Shown here in pieces: positions 36,466 through 46,100 of a stretch of DNA of 64,000 nucleotides. The notes below the pieces were generated by a model. It did no database searches, had not been told where the DNA came from, and saw only the letters and a list, made by a program, of their open reading frames with translations. The DNA is taken from positions 2,762,599 to 2,826,598 of the forward strand of contig NZ_CP145809.1 of the NCBI RefSeq assembly GCF_038049925.1, given 5' to 3'. Positions within the stretch are counted from its first letter, which is position 1, and each line of letters opens with the position of its first letter. A program made the position numbers and the translations under genes. Source of the DNA: Georgenia sp. M64. Lineage in GTDB: Bacteria; Actinomycetota; Actinomycetes; Actinomycetales; Actinomycetaceae.

Positions 36466-37499
36466 GTCCACTCCGGCGCGAGGAACTTGCTGTGCACGAG
36501 CTCCTCGGCCCGGTCGAGCTCCGCCGGCCGGTAGTCCGACTCCTCGGTGCGGTAGCGGCCGCGGAAGTGGTCGAGGAAGGAGTCGATGATCGCCTCGCGC
36601 GAGAGCCCGGTCTGCGAGCGCATGGGGTCCACCCGCTTGTTCGCGCTGCGGATGCCCTTGTCCGAGAGCTTCTCGCGGCCGATGCGCAGGACGTCGAGCA
36701 TCTTGTCGGCGTCGATGTCGTAGCTCATCGTCACGTGGTGCAGCACGACACCGGAGGCGAACCGCTTCTGGGCGGCGCCGCCGATCTTGCCCTGGTCGGA
36801 GGCGATGTCGTTGAGCGGGACGTACCGCGCCCGCACCCCCACCTCGGCAAGCGCACCGAGCACCCAGTCGTCGAGGAAGGCGTAGGAGCGCTCGAAGCTG
36901 AGCCCCTCCACGAGGGACTCCGGCACCACGAGGGAGTAGGTGATGCAGTTCCCGGCCTCCATGAACATCGCGCCGCCGCCGGAGATCCGGCGCACCACGG
37001 ACATGCCGTGCCGCTCGAGCGCATCGGTGTCGACCTCGTTGCGCACGGACTGGAAGGAGCCGATGACCACCAGGGGGGCGTCCCACTCCCAGATCCGCAT
37101 CGTCGGGCCGCGGCGCCCGGCGGCGACCTCCTCGGGGATCACCTGGTCGAGCGCGACGTGCATGGCCGGGTGCATCGGGTCGCCGTGGATGACGTCGAAG
37201 GTGTGGTCCGACCAGCTGGTGGCGTGACCGAGGGCGCGGCGCACGGCGATGCCGACCGCCTCGGGGGTGAAGCCGACCAGGCTCGCGCCGGGGCGCAGCG
37301 ACCGGGTGATGGCGGCCGCGAGGTCGTCCGCCGACGCCGTGACGGGCATCCCGTCGAGGGCTCCGTTGATGTCGTCCAGGGCGGCGTCGGGCTCGAGGAA
37401 GAAGTCCCCCGAGAGCCGTGCGCCGCTCAGGCGCTCCTCGACGACGTCGACGTCGACCGCGACGAGCTTGCCGCCGGGCACCTTGTACTCACCATGCAC
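36450..37499 (-). CDS. Lipoate--protein ligase with domains in permuted order
   Basis: A 349-residue lipoyl/octanoyl-transferring ligase. The accessory domain, normally C-terminal, comes first (HGEYKVPGGKLV at the start, DFFLEPD). The catalytic BPL/LplA domain follows from about residue 115, with VVRRISGGGAMFMEAGNCITYSLVVP and SDQGKIGGAAQKRF containing the lysine motif. The order is like an LplB-LplA fusion. I chose the GTG at 37499 because family members begin MHGEYKVPGGK; a GTG three codons upstream is also possible. Confidence 0.85.
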   Translation of the reverse strand: MHGEYKVPGGKLVAVDVDVVEERLSGARLSGDFFLEPDAALDDINGALDGMPVTASADDLAAAITRSLRPGASLVGFTPEAVGIAVRRALGHATSWSDHTFDVIHGDPMHPAMHVALDQVIPEEVAAGRRGPTMRIWEWDAPLVVIGSFQSVRNEVDTDALERHGMSVVRRISGGGAMFMEAGNCITYSLVVPESLVEGLSFERSYAFLDDWVLGALAEVGVRARYVPLNDIASDQGKIGGAAQKRFASGVVLHHVTMSYDIDADKMLDVLRIGREKLSDKGIRSANKRVDPMRSQTGLSREAIIDSFLDHFRGRYRTEESDYRPAELDRAEELVHSKFLAPEWTYRVP

Positions 37500-37657
37500 G
37501 GCGACCACACTAACCGCGCGGCGGGGCGAGGGCGGCAGAGGCCGGCCGGGCGGCCCGCCGTGCGCCGGGGCGGCCGGGCAGCGCCGGGGCGACCGGGCGT
37601 GCGCCCGGGGCGGCCAAGGGCGACCGGCCGTGCGCCGCGCCGCAGCGGCCCGCGGGC

Positions 37658-39295
37658 TCAGCGCGGCTCGACGCCGTGGTGGAGCAGACCCCAGGTGACG
37701 GCCTCGGTGAGCGCCTCCCAGCTCGCCTCGATGATGTTCGTCCCCACCCCCACGGTGGACCAGCTGCGCACGGAGTCCGACGTCTCGATGAGGACCCGGA
37801 TGGTCGCGTCGGTGCCCTGCTGGGTGTCGAGGATGCGCACCTTGTAGTCGATGAGCTCGAAGTCCTCGATCTCGGGGTAGGTGCCCACGAGCGCGGCGCG
37901 CAGGGCGTGGTCGAGGGCGTTGACCGGACCGTTGCCCTCCCCGGTGCTGACCATCCGCCCGTGGCCCGTGCGCAGCTTCACCGTCGCCTCGGAGTCCACG
38001 GTGCCGTCCCGCCCGGGCCGGTGCTCGACGAAGGTCCGCCAGCTCTCGACCTCGAAGTAGCGCGGCGCGCGGCCGTCGAGCTCCTCCCGCAGCAGGAGCT
38101 CGAACGAGGCGTCCGCGGCGTCGAAGGTGTACCCCTGCGCCTCGGCGTCCTTGACCCGCTGGGTCACGCGCCCCAGCAGCTCGGAGCGTCCGGACAGGTC
38201 GAAGCCGAGCTCGCGGCCCTTGAGCTCGATCGATGCCCGCCCGGCCATCTCCGAGACGAGCATGCGCATGTCGTTGCCGACGGCGGTGGGGTCGATGTGC
38301 TGGTAGAGGTCCGGGTCGACCCGGATCGCGGAGGCGTGCAGACCGGCCTTGTGCGCGAAGGCCGACGCGCCCACGTAGGGCTGGCGGCCGTAGGGGCTGA
38401 TGTTGGTGATCTCCGAGACGGCGTGGGCGACCCGGCTGGCCTCGGCGAGCCCGGCCCCGTCCAGGACGGGGGTGTCGAGCTTGAGCTGGAGGTTGGCGAC
38501 GCAGGTGAGCAGGTCGGCGTTGCCGGTCCGCTCGCCGTACCCGTTGACCGTGCCCTGGACGTGCCCGGCGCCGGCGGCCACCGCGGCGAGGGTGTTCGCG
38601 ACGGCGCAGCCGGAGTCGTTGTGTGCGTGCATCCCCAGCCGCCCGGTCGTCGCGGCGCGGACCTCGCCGACGACCTGGGCGACCCAGTCGGGCAGCATCC
38701 CGCCGTTGGTGTCGCACAGCACGACCGTCTCGGCCCCGGCCTCGAACGCCGTCCGCACGCACCGCAGGGCGTAGTCGGGGTCGAAGCGGTAGCCGTCGAA
38801 GAAGTGCTCGGCGTCGACGACGACCTCCCGGCCCAGGCCCACGAGGTGGCGCACGGTGTCACCGATCATCCGGAGGTTCTCCTCGCCGGTGGTGCGCAGC
38901 GCCCGCTCGACGTGGCGCACGTCGCTCTTGGCGACGAGCGTGACGACCGGCGCCTCGGACTCCACCAGGGCGCGCACCTGGGCGTCCTCCGCCGGTAGCG
39001 CGCCGGGCTTGCAGGTGGCCCCGAAGGCGGCCAGGCGTGCGTGGCGCAGGTCGAGCTCCTTGGCGGCCCGGGCGAAGAACTCGGTGTCCTTGGGGATCGC
39101 GCCCGGCCAGCCACCCTCGATGTAGTCCACGCCGAGCTCGTCGAGCAGGGCGGCGATGGCGAGCTTGTCCGCCACCGAGAGGTTCATCCCCTCCTGCTGG
39201 GCGCCGTCGCGCAGCGTCGTGTCGTAGACCTGGACCGTCGTGGCCGGGCCGGCGCTCGGCGCGGCGGTTCCGGGGGCGGCTGCGGTGCTGGACAT
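37658..39295 (-). CDS. cimA: Citramalate synthase
   Basis: A 545-residue LeuA-family enzyme that condenses pyruvate with acetyl-CoA to (R)-citramalate, a threonine-independent route to 2-oxobutyrate and isoleucine. [20 protein letters not shown] opens the TIM barrel; [21 protein letters not shown] and [16 protein letters not shown] are the catalytic and subgroup motifs. The C-terminal regulatory domain of about 120 residues is complete. GAGGAG lies five bases before the ATG. The leader and terminator upstream predict control by attenuation. Confidence 0.92.
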   Translation of the reverse strand: MSSTAAAPGTAAPSAGPATTVQVYDTTLRDGAQQEGMNLSVADKLAIAALLDELGVDYIEGGWPGAIPKDTEFFARAAKELDLRHARLAAFGATCKPGALPAEDAQVRALVESEAPVVTLVAKSDVRHVERALRTTGEENLRMIGDTVRHLVGLGREVVVDAEHFFDGYRFDPDYALRCVRTAFEAGAETVVLCDTNGGMLPDWVAQVVGEVRAATTGRLGMHAHNDSGCAVANTLAAVAAGAGHVQGTVNGYGERTGNADLLTCVANLQLKLDTPVLDGAGLAEASRVAHAVSEITNISPYGRQPYVGASAFAHKAGLHASAIRVDPDLYQHIDPTAVGNDMRMLVSEMAGRASIELKGRELGFDLSGRSELLGRVTQRVKDAEAQGYTFDAADASFELLLREELDGRAPRYFEVESWRTFVEHRPGRDGTVDSEATVKLRTGHGRMVSTGEGNGPVNALDHALRAALVGTYPEIEDFELIDYKVRILDTQQGTDATIRVLIETSDSVRSWSTVGVGTNIIEASWEALTEAVTWGLLHHGVEPR

Positions 39296-39416
39296 GTGAA
39301 CTCCTCGAGGGCCGGTCGGGCGACGTGGTCCCAGCTCGTTCCGGCGGCGGTGGTGCCGGTACCGGTGCTGCCGGTCCTTCCCGGCAACCGTTGCCGGGAG
39401 GGGTGGCCCCAGCAAC

Positions 39417-39444
39417 AAAAAAACCTCCCGGGGTACGGGAGGTT
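39417..39444 (-). terminator. Rho-independent attenuator terminator before cimA
   Basis: On the minus strand AACCTCCCG pairs perfectly with CGGGAGGTT around a 5-nt loop and is followed by seven T (the A-tract 39417-39423 on the plus strand). It lies between the leader-peptide stop and cimA, so it can only act inside the cimA transcript. Confidence 0.9.
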
Positions 39445-39472
39445 GCGCATCGGGCGGGTGGGCCTGATGCGC
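39445..39472 (-). promoter_or_regulatory. Pause-type hairpin overlapping the cimA leader stop
   Basis: GCGCATC (39466-39472 on the complementary strand) pairs with GATGCGC (39445-39451) across a 14-nt loop. It overlaps the TAG stop of the leader peptide and adjoins the terminator, the arrangement of a 1:2 pause structure in a ribosome-mediated attenuator. I could not find a clear antiterminator pairing. Confidence 0.5.
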
Positions 39473-39501
39473 TAGCCGATAATGAGCTGGGACGGCGTCA
39501 C
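39472..39501 (-). CDS. cimA leader peptide with Leu-Ile-Ile
   Basis: A nine-residue ORF, MTPSQLIIG, starting GTG and ending TAG. It carries CTC-ATT-ATC (Leu-Ile-Ile) near the end, where a ribosome stalled for lack of charged tRNA would alter folding of the terminator downstream. ATT is a rare codon in this genome. A promoter 7 nt upstream of the GTG makes a leaderless mRNA likely. Isoleucine is the product of the CimA route, which fits. Confidence 0.65.
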   Translation of the reverse strand: MTPSQLIIG

Positions 39502-39508
39502 GTCCGTC

Positions 39509-39537
39509 AGTGTGCCACATCGCCGTCCGACTGTGGA
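39509..39537 (-). promoter_or_regulatory. Putative promoter of the cimA leader transcript
   Basis: TCCACA (39532-39537) and CACACT (39509-39514) are separated by 17 bp on the minus strand. Seven bases then separate the -10 from the leader GTG, so transcription should start at or next to the start codon. Confidence 0.45.
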
Positions 39538-39653
39538 CGGGTGCGCCCACATCGTGGACCCGGCGCGCCACCCCCGCCGGCGACCCGGCGCCGGACCACA
39601 CCTACCGCTCGAACCGCGACGTCCCCCCGTTCCGCACGAGAGCGCGGCGGGTA

Positions 39654-40811
39654 TCACACGAGCCGGTACATCCACTCGTGCGGGTCCGGTCGGTGGCCGT
39701 ACTGGATCTCGGTGAGCGTGCCGTAGAGCTCGCGCGTGGTCTCCCCCGGGGCGCCGTCGGCGACCGTGACGTCGAAGTCGGCGCCGGCGAGCCGGCCGAT
39801 CGGCGTGATGACCGCCGCGGTCCCGCACGCGAAGAGCTCGCGCACCGCCCCGGACCGGATCTGCTCGAGCAGGGCCGCGAGGGTGATCGTCTCCTCGCGG
39901 ACCTCCCGACCGCCGTCGCGCAGGAGCTGCAGGATCGACGCCCGGGTCCCGCCCTCGAGGATGGTGCCCGTCAGCGCCGGGGTGCGCACCGCGCCGTCGG
40001 CGTCGACGACGAAGACGTTCATCCCGCCCAGCTCCTCGAGCTGCGTGCCGGTGGCCGCGTCGAGGAAGCACACCTGCTCGAACCCCTTGGCGTAGGCCTC
40101 CTGCTGGGGCAGCAGCGACGCGGCGTAGTTGCCGCCGGTCTTGGCCGCGCCCGTCCCGCCGGGGCCGACACGGTGGAAGTCCTGCGAGACCCAGATCGAG
40201 ACCGGGGTGAAGCCGTGCGGGAAGTACGGGCCCACGGGCGACGCGATGACGAGGTAGTCGATCTCGTGCGCGGCCCGGACCCCGAGGAACGCCTCGGTGG
40301 CCACCATGAAGGGGCGCAGGTACAGGCTCGAGCCCTCGGACCCGGGGACCCAGCGCTCGTCAGCCGCGACGAGCGCGGCGAGCGAGCCGACGAAGTCCTC
40401 CTCGGGCAGCTCGGGCAGGGCCAGGCGACGGGCCGATGCGTTGAACCGGGCGGCGTTGAAGCCGGGCCGGAAGGTCCAGACCGACCCGTCGTCGTGCCGG
40501 TAGGCCTTGAGCCCCTCGAACACCTCCTGGCCGTAGTGGAGGACGGCGGCGGCCGGGGAGATCGTCAGCGGCCCGAAGGCCTCGGTGCGCCGCTCGTGCC
40601 AGCCTCGCTCCTGCGTCCAGCGGGCGCGGCCCATGTGGTCGGTGAACGCGACCCCGAAGGAGAGCTTGCCCATGACCTCACCGTGCGCGTCGGCGCCGGC
40701 CGGGGCCGTGTTGGGGGTCAGCGGGAACCGCTTCGCCACCTCCGCGGCGGGCGGGAGCTGGGCGGCGGAGAGCCCGGTGAGGGTGGCGACCTGCTCGGAC
40801 GAGGTGCTCAT
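39654..40811 (-). CDS. ilvE: Branched-chain amino-acid aminotransferase
   Basis: A 385-residue fold-type IV PLP enzyme that makes or breaks Val, Leu and Ile. The PLP lysine is K224 in GAAKTGGNYAAS; HYGQEVFEGLKAY (residues about 92-104), SLYLRPFM, GMNVFVV and ACGTAAVITPIG are family motifs. Length fits the actinobacterial large-subunit type. A short intergenic stretch separates it from leuB upstream; the 358 bp downstream hold the cimA leader region. Confidence 0.95.
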   Translation of the reverse strand: MSTSSEQVATLTGLSAAQLPPAAEVAKRFPLTPNTAPAGADAHGEVMGKLSFGVAFTDHMGRARWTQERGWHERRTEAFGPLTISPAAAVLHYGQEVFEGLKAYRHDDGSVWTFRPGFNAARFNASARRLALPELPEEDFVGSLAALVAADERWVPGSEGSSLYLRPFMVATEAFLGVRAAHEIDYLVIASPVGPYFPHGFTPVSIWVSQDFHRVGPGGTGAAKTGGNYAASLLPQQEAYAKGFEQVCFLDAATGTQLEELGGMNVFVVDADGAVRTPALTGTILEGGTRASILQLLRDGGREVREETITLAALLEQIRSGAVRELFACGTAAVITPIGRLAGADFDVTVADGAPGETTRELYGTLTEIQYGHRPDPHEWMYRLV

Positions 40812-40906
40812 GGTGACCTTCTCGGCTGGGATCGGTTCTCGGAACGACGGTAGCGCCGCCCGGCCCGTCGCCGGGGTCGGCGGACGGGCTCGGGGGGTGA
40901 TGACGT

Positions 40907-40933
40907 GCGCGCGCCGAGCGCAGCGGCGCGCGC
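40907..40933. terminator. GC hairpin between leuB and ilvE
   Basis: GCGCGCGCC at 40907-40915 pairs with GGCGCGCGC at 40925-40933. It lies 5 bp after the leuB stop without a U-tract. It may terminate or attenuate leuB transcription, leaving ilvE its own promoter. Confidence 0.5.
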
Positions 40934-40937
40934 GGCG

Positions 40938-41981
40938 TCAGGACCGTACTCGGGCCGCCAGTGCGTCGCCGACCTGCGAGGTCGACCGCGCGGTGCCGTC
41001 GCGGCCGGCGATGTCCGCGGCGACGGCGCCGGAGATCCGGCGCGCCTCGTCGACCAGGCCGAGGTGCTCGAGCATGAGCGCGACCGAGAGCACCGTGGCG
41101 GTGGGGTCGGCCTTGGCCTGGCCGGCGATGTCCGGGGCGGAGCCGTGGACCGGCTCGAACATCGACGGCGTCGACCGGTCGGGGTTGATGTTCCCCGAGG
41201 CCGCCAGCCCGATGCCGCCGGTGATGGCGGCGGCGAGGTCGGTGAGGATGTCGCCGAACAGGTTGTCGGTGACGATGACGTCGAACCGGGCGGGGTCCGT
41301 GACGAGGTAGATCGTCGCGGCGTCGACGTGGGCGTAGTCCACCGCGACGTCGGGGAACTCGGCCCCGACCGTCTCGACGGTGCGCCGCCACAGGTGGCCG
41401 GCGTGGACGAGCACGTTGTGCTTGTGCACGAGGGTCAGCTTCTTGCGAGGCCGGGCCTGGGCGCGGGCGAAGGCGTCCCGCACCACCCGCTCGACGCCGA
41501 AGGCGGTGTTGACCGAGACCTCGTTGGCCACCTCGTGGGGGGTGCCGGCGCGGATCGCGCCGCCGTTGCCCACGTAGGGGCCCTCGGTGCCCTCACGGAC
41601 GACGACGAAGTCGATCTCGCCCGGGTCGGCGAGCGGCGTCGGCACGCCCGGGTACAGCGTGGAGGGACGCAGGTTGACGTAGTGGTCCAGCGCGAAGCGC
41701 AGCTTCAGCAGCAGGCCACGCTCGAGCACGCCCGAGGGGACCGAGGGGTCACCGATCGCGCCGAGAAGGATCGCGTCGTGGCCGGCGATGGCCTCGAGGT
41801 CCGCGTCGGTGAGCGTCTCGCCGGTCCGGTGCCAGCGGGCCGCGCCGAGGTCGAAGGGAGTCTGCTCGACCTGGACGTCGGAGCCGTCGAGCACCGCGCC
41901 GAGGACCTTCAGGCCCTCCGCGACCACCTCCGGGCCGATGCCGTCCCCTGCCACCACCGCGAGCCTGATCGTGCGCGTCAT
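40938..41981 (-). CDS. leuB: 3-isopropylmalate dehydrogenase
   Basis: A 347-residue enzyme that oxidatively decarboxylates 3-isopropylmalate, the third step of leucine synthesis. [16 protein letters not shown] at the N-terminus, [15 protein letters not shown] (substrate loop), [28 protein letters not shown] (metal and NAD region) and [14 protein letters not shown] are the classic motifs. With CimA it would also serve the citramalate route to isoleucine. Confidence 0.96.
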   Translation of the reverse strand: MTRTIRLAVVAGDGIGPEVVAEGLKVLGAVLDGSDVQVEQTPFDLGAARWHRTGETLTDADLEAIAGHDAILLGAIGDPSVPSGVLERGLLLKLRFALDHYVNLRPSTLYPGVPTPLADPGEIDFVVVREGTEGPYVGNGGAIRAGTPHEVANEVSVNTAFGVERVVRDAFARAQARPRKKLTLVHKHNVLVHAGHLWRRTVETVGAEFPDVAVDYAHVDAATIYLVTDPARFDVIVTDNLFGDILTDLAAAITGGIGLAASGNINPDRSTPSMFEPVHGSAPDIAGQAKADPTATVLSVALMLEHLGLVDEARRISGAVAADIAGRDGTARSTSQVGDALAARVRS

Positions 41982-42041
41982 GCTGCGAACCTACCGGCGT
42001 TGTCCACCACGTGATACCTCGGTCTCATGAATTGGAATGGA

Positions 42042-42072
42042 GCGACGCCGCCCCCGGCGGGGGCGGCGTCGC
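42042..42072. terminator. 14-bp perfect hairpin downstream of ilvC
   Basis: GCGACGCCGCCCCC (42042-42055) pairs with 42059-42072 around a 3-nt loop, 11 bp after the ilvC stop. It is probably the terminator of the ilvBNC transcript; leuB starts about 60 bp further on. Confidence 0.75.
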
Positions 42073-42083
42073 GACCGGCCCGG

Positions 42084-43190
<1,107 letters not shown>

Positions 43191-43715
43191 TCAGGCGGTC
43201 CGGACGGCCCGCTCCACCGCCCGGTCGGTCATCGAGCGCGACCCACGGGCGATCGCGACCGCGCCGGACTGGACGATCTCACGGATGCCGTGCGGCTCGA
43301 GGGCGGTGAGCAGGGCGCGGATCTTGCCGTCGCCACCGGTCGCCTCGATCGTCACGGCGTCGGGCGCGACGTCGACGACGTGGGCGCGGAAGAGCTCGAC
43401 GACCTGCAGGACGGCCGTGCGGGAGGCGTCGTCGGCGCGCACCTTGACCAGGAGGAGCTCGCGCTGGACGGATGAGTCCGGCTCGAGCTCGACGATCTTG
43501 AGCACGTTGACGAGCTTGTTGAGCTGCTTGGTCACCTGCTCCAGCGGCAGCTCGGCGGCGTCGACGACGACGGTGATCCGGGAGATCTCGGGGTGCTCGG
43601 TCGGGCCCACCGCCAGGGAGTGGATGTTGAAGGCGCGTCGGGCGAACAGGGCCGCGACGCGGGTGAGGACGCCGGGCTTGTTCTCGACGAGGACGGAGAG
43701 GGTGTGCTTGCTCAT
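43191..43715 (-). CDS. ilvN: Acetolactate synthase small (regulatory) subunit
   Basis: A 174-residue regulatory subunit. An ACT domain at residues 3-75 (HTLSVLVENKPGVLTRVAALF, ITVVVDA) binds valine for feedback inhibition; the C-terminal half is the second small-subunit domain (VVELFRAHVVDVAPDAVTIEATG). AGGAG precedes the ATG, and the gene starts 13 bp after ilvB. Confidence 0.95.
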   Translation of the reverse strand: MSKHTLSVLVENKPGVLTRVAALFARRAFNIHSLAVGPTEHPEISRITVVVDAAELPLEQVTKQLNKLVNVLKIVELEPDSSVQRELLLVKVRADDASRTAVLQVVELFRAHVVDVAPDAVTIEATGGDGKIRALLTALEPHGIREIVQSGAVAIARGSRSMTDRAVERAVRTA

Positions 43716-43728
43716 GGGTGGCTCCTGC

Positions 43729-45585
43729 TCACTCGTCGCGGTCCCACGCGGGGGTGATGCCGCGCGCGTACTGGATGTCGTCGTTGCCGACGCCGGCGGC
43801 CACCATCGGCCAGACCATCGCGTCGCGGCTGACGACGAAGTCGATGACGACCGGGGCGTCGTTGATCTCCATCGCCTTGCGGATGGTGTCGTCGATGTCC
43901 GCGGCGGACTCGCACCGCAGGCCCACGCAGCCGTAGGCCTCCGCGAGCTTGACGAAGTCGGGGATGTGCTTGGTCTCGTGCCCCGTGTGGAGGTCGGTGT
44001 GCGAGTAGCGGCCCTCGTAGAAGAGGGTCTGCCACTGCCGGACCATGCCGAGGGAGGAGTTGTTGATGAGGGCCACCTTGATGGGGATGCCCTCGAGGGC
44101 GCAGGTCGCCAGCTCCTGGTTGGTCATCTGGAAGCAGCCGTCGCCGTCGATGGCCCACACCGTCGCGTCGGGCCGGGCGGCCTTGGCCCCCATGGCTGCG
44201 GGGATCGCGTAGCCCATGGTGCCCAGCCCACCGGAGTTGAGCCACGTGCGCGGGTTCTCGTAGCTGATGAACTGGGCCGCCCACATCTGGTGCTGCCCCA
44301 CGCCGGAGGCGTAGATGGCGTCCGGGCCCGCGATCTCGCCCAGCCGGGAGATGACGTGCTGCGGCGCGATCAGGCCGTCCTCGGTCGGGGTCCAGCCCAG
44401 CGGGTAGCGCTCGCGCAGCTCGTCGAGCTGCTGCCACCACCTGGCGAGGTCGGGGCGGCCGTACTGCACGTGGGCGGCCGCGAGCTCGCTGACGAGCTCG
44501 GTCGCGACCTCCTTGAGGTCGCCCACGATCGGCACGTCGGCGGTGCGGTTCTTGGAGATCTCGGCGGGGTCGATGTCGGCGTGGACGATCTTCGCCCGGG
44601 GGGCGAAGCTGTCCAGCCGGCCCGTGACGCGGTCGTCGAAGCGGGCACCGAGCGCGACGATGAGGTCGGCCTTCTGCAGGGCCGCGACGGCGGGGACGGT
44701 GCCGTGCATACCCGGCATGCCGAGGTTCTGCTGGTGGGAGTCCGGCACCGCGCCGCGTGCCATGAGGGTCGTCACGACCGGCGCGCCGGAGAGGTTGACG
44801 AGCTCGAGCAGCTCCGGCGACGCGTTCGCACGGATCGCTCCACCGCCGACGTAGAGCACGGGCCGGCTGGCCGTGGCCAGGAGCCGGGCGGCCTCGCGGA
44901 CCTGCCGGGCGTGCGGCTTGGTGACGGGGTGGTACCCGGGCAGGTCCATCTGCGGCGGCCAGACGAACGTCGAGGCTGCCACCTGGGCGGACTTGGCGAT
45001 GTCGACGAGCACCGGGCCGGGACGACCCGTGGACGCGATGTGGAACGCCTCGGCGATGCGAGCGGGGATCTCGTCGGCGTCGGTGACGAGGAAGGAGTGC
45101 TTCGTCACCGGCATCGTCGCTCCGACGATGTCGGCCTCCTGGAACGCGTCCGTGCCGATCATCGCGGCACCGACCTGGCCGGTGATCGCGACGACGGGCA
45201 CGGAGTCCATGTTGGCGTCGGCGAGCGCGGTGATGAGGTTGGTGGCCCCGGGGCCGGAGGTCGCCATGCACACGCCGACCTTGCCCGTGGCCGCCGCGTA
45301 GCCGGTAGCCGCGTGGCCGGCCCCCTGCTCGTGCCGGACGAGGATGTGCCGCAGCAGGGTGGAGTCGTACAGCGGGTCGTAGGTGGGCAGGATGGCGCCG
45401 CCCGGCATCCCGAAGATGGTCTCGACGCCGAGTTCCTCGAGCGCCCGGACGATGTTGCGGGCGCCGGTGGAGGGCTCGGAGATCCGCTCACGGTCGGGCG
45501 AGGCTACGACCGGCGTCGGACGGACGGGGACCGGAGCGGTCGTGGCTGCGGGACGCGGGGGCGCCGGGTGCGGTGCCTTGGCCAT
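43729..45585 (-). CDS. ilvB: Acetolactate synthase large (catalytic) subunit
   Basis: An enzyme of 618 residues with TPP, FAD and Mg: [30 protein letters not shown] (catalytic Glu), FDDRVTG, and the TPP motif [14 protein letters not shown] with NNSSLGM. It forms acetolactate or acetohydroxybutyrate, the first common step to Val, Leu and Ile. Two adjacent ATGs occur; I chose the second (45585), which has AGGAGG six bases upstream. The first would leave only three. Leader and terminator lie just upstream. Confidence 0.97.
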   Translation of the reverse strand: MAKAPHPAPPRPAATTAPVPVRPTPVVASPDRERISEPSTGARNIVRALEELGVETIFGMPGGAILPTYDPLYDSTLLRHILVRHEQGAGHAATGYAAATGKVGVCMATSGPGATNLITALADANMDSVPVVAITGQVGAAMIGTDAFQEADIVGATMPVTKHSFLVTDADEIPARIAEAFHIASTGRPGPVLVDIAKSAQVAASTFVWPPQMDLPGYHPVTKPHARQVREAARLLATASRPVLYVGGGAIRANASPELLELVNLSGAPVVTTLMARGAVPDSHQQNLGMPGMHGTVPAVAALQKADLIVALGARFDDRVTGRLDSFAPRAKIVHADIDPAEISKNRTADVPIVGDLKEVATELVSELAAAHVQYGRPDLARWWQQLDELRERYPLGWTPTEDGLIAPQHVISRLGEIAGPDAIYASGVGQHQMWAAQFISYENPRTWLNSGGLGTMGYAIPAAMGAKAARPDATVWAIDGDGCFQMTNQELATCALEGIPIKVALINNSSLGMVRQWQTLFYEGRYSHTDLHTGHETKHIPDFVKLAEAYGCVGLRCESAADIDDTIRKAMEINDAPVVIDFVVSRDAMVWPMVAAGVGNDDIQYARGITPAWDRDE

Positions 45586-45647
45586 CATGAGCCTCCTGGG
45601 GGCGGTACTGCGTCGAGGGTGGTGCTCGGGGTCCTGCCGCGGACATG

Positions 45648-45686
45648 AAAAAACCCCTCGCCCCCGTCCGCGGGGGTGCCGAGGGG
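45648..45686 (-). terminator. Rho-independent attenuator terminator before ilvB
   Basis: On the minus strand a two-part stem (CCCCTCG/CGAGGGG enclosing a second GC stem of CCCCC/GGGGG) is followed by six T (A-tract 45648-45653). It lies inside the ilvB leader, 60 bp before the ATG, and can only be conditional. Confidence 0.9.
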
Positions 45687-45687
45687 C

Positions 45688-45722
45688 GCGCGCAGCGTCG
45701 TCGTCAGCGACGGGCTGCGCGC
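45688..45722 (-). promoter_or_regulatory. Pause-type hairpin overlapping the ilvB leader peptide end
   Basis: GCTGCGCGC (45714-45722) pairs with GCGCGCAGC (45688-45696). It covers the last codons and stop of the leader peptide, directly upstream of the terminator, as expected for the 1:2 stem of an attenuator. Confidence 0.55.
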
Positions 45723-45748
45723 CCGGGAACTACTACGAGGTGGTGCAT
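45704..45748 (-). CDS. ilvB leader peptide with Leu-Val-Val-Val
   Basis: A 14-residue [17 protein letters not shown], with ATG start and TGA stop. CTC-GTA-GTA-GTT codes Leu-Val-Val-Val, the regulatory amino acids of the ilvBNC operon. A -10 box ends 7 nt before the ATG and there is no Shine-Dalgarno, so the leader mRNA is probably leaderless. Leader, pause hairpin and terminator together form a classical ribosome-mediated attenuator, as known for ilvBNC in corynebacteria. Confidence 0.8.
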   Translation of the reverse strand: MHHLVVVPGRAARR

Positions 45749-45755
45749 GGCACAC

Positions 45756-45784
45756 ACCATAGCCCGGACGCCGCCGCTGGTCAC
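45756..45784 (-). promoter_or_regulatory. Putative promoter of ilvBNC
   Basis: -10 TATGGT (45756-45761) and -35 GTGACC (45779-45784) with a 17-bp spacer on the minus strand. The predicted start site falls on the A of the leader ATG. Confidence 0.55.
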
Positions 45785-46100
45785 GCCACACCAGCGTTGT
45801 CTCACATCGTGGAGCACGGAGCCAGATGTTGGACGGTCGTCGGGCGCTTCGACCACGCAGGGGATGTGCCGTGGGGAGCGCTCACCACCGGCCGGCGGCC
45901 CGCCGCAGAACCGTCGACGGCCCGCCACCGAATCGGCGCGAGGCTGAACGCTCCTGCGCCTGTGGCGTCCGGTCCGCGGTATCGGTGCGCCGGACCTGGG
46001 CCCAGTGGCGATCGGCACACCTGGTCCGTGACCTCCGCCCGTGCCCGTCGCCGCCACGCGGCGCTAGGTTGCGTCTAGGACCGAACCACCGGGAGCCGAC

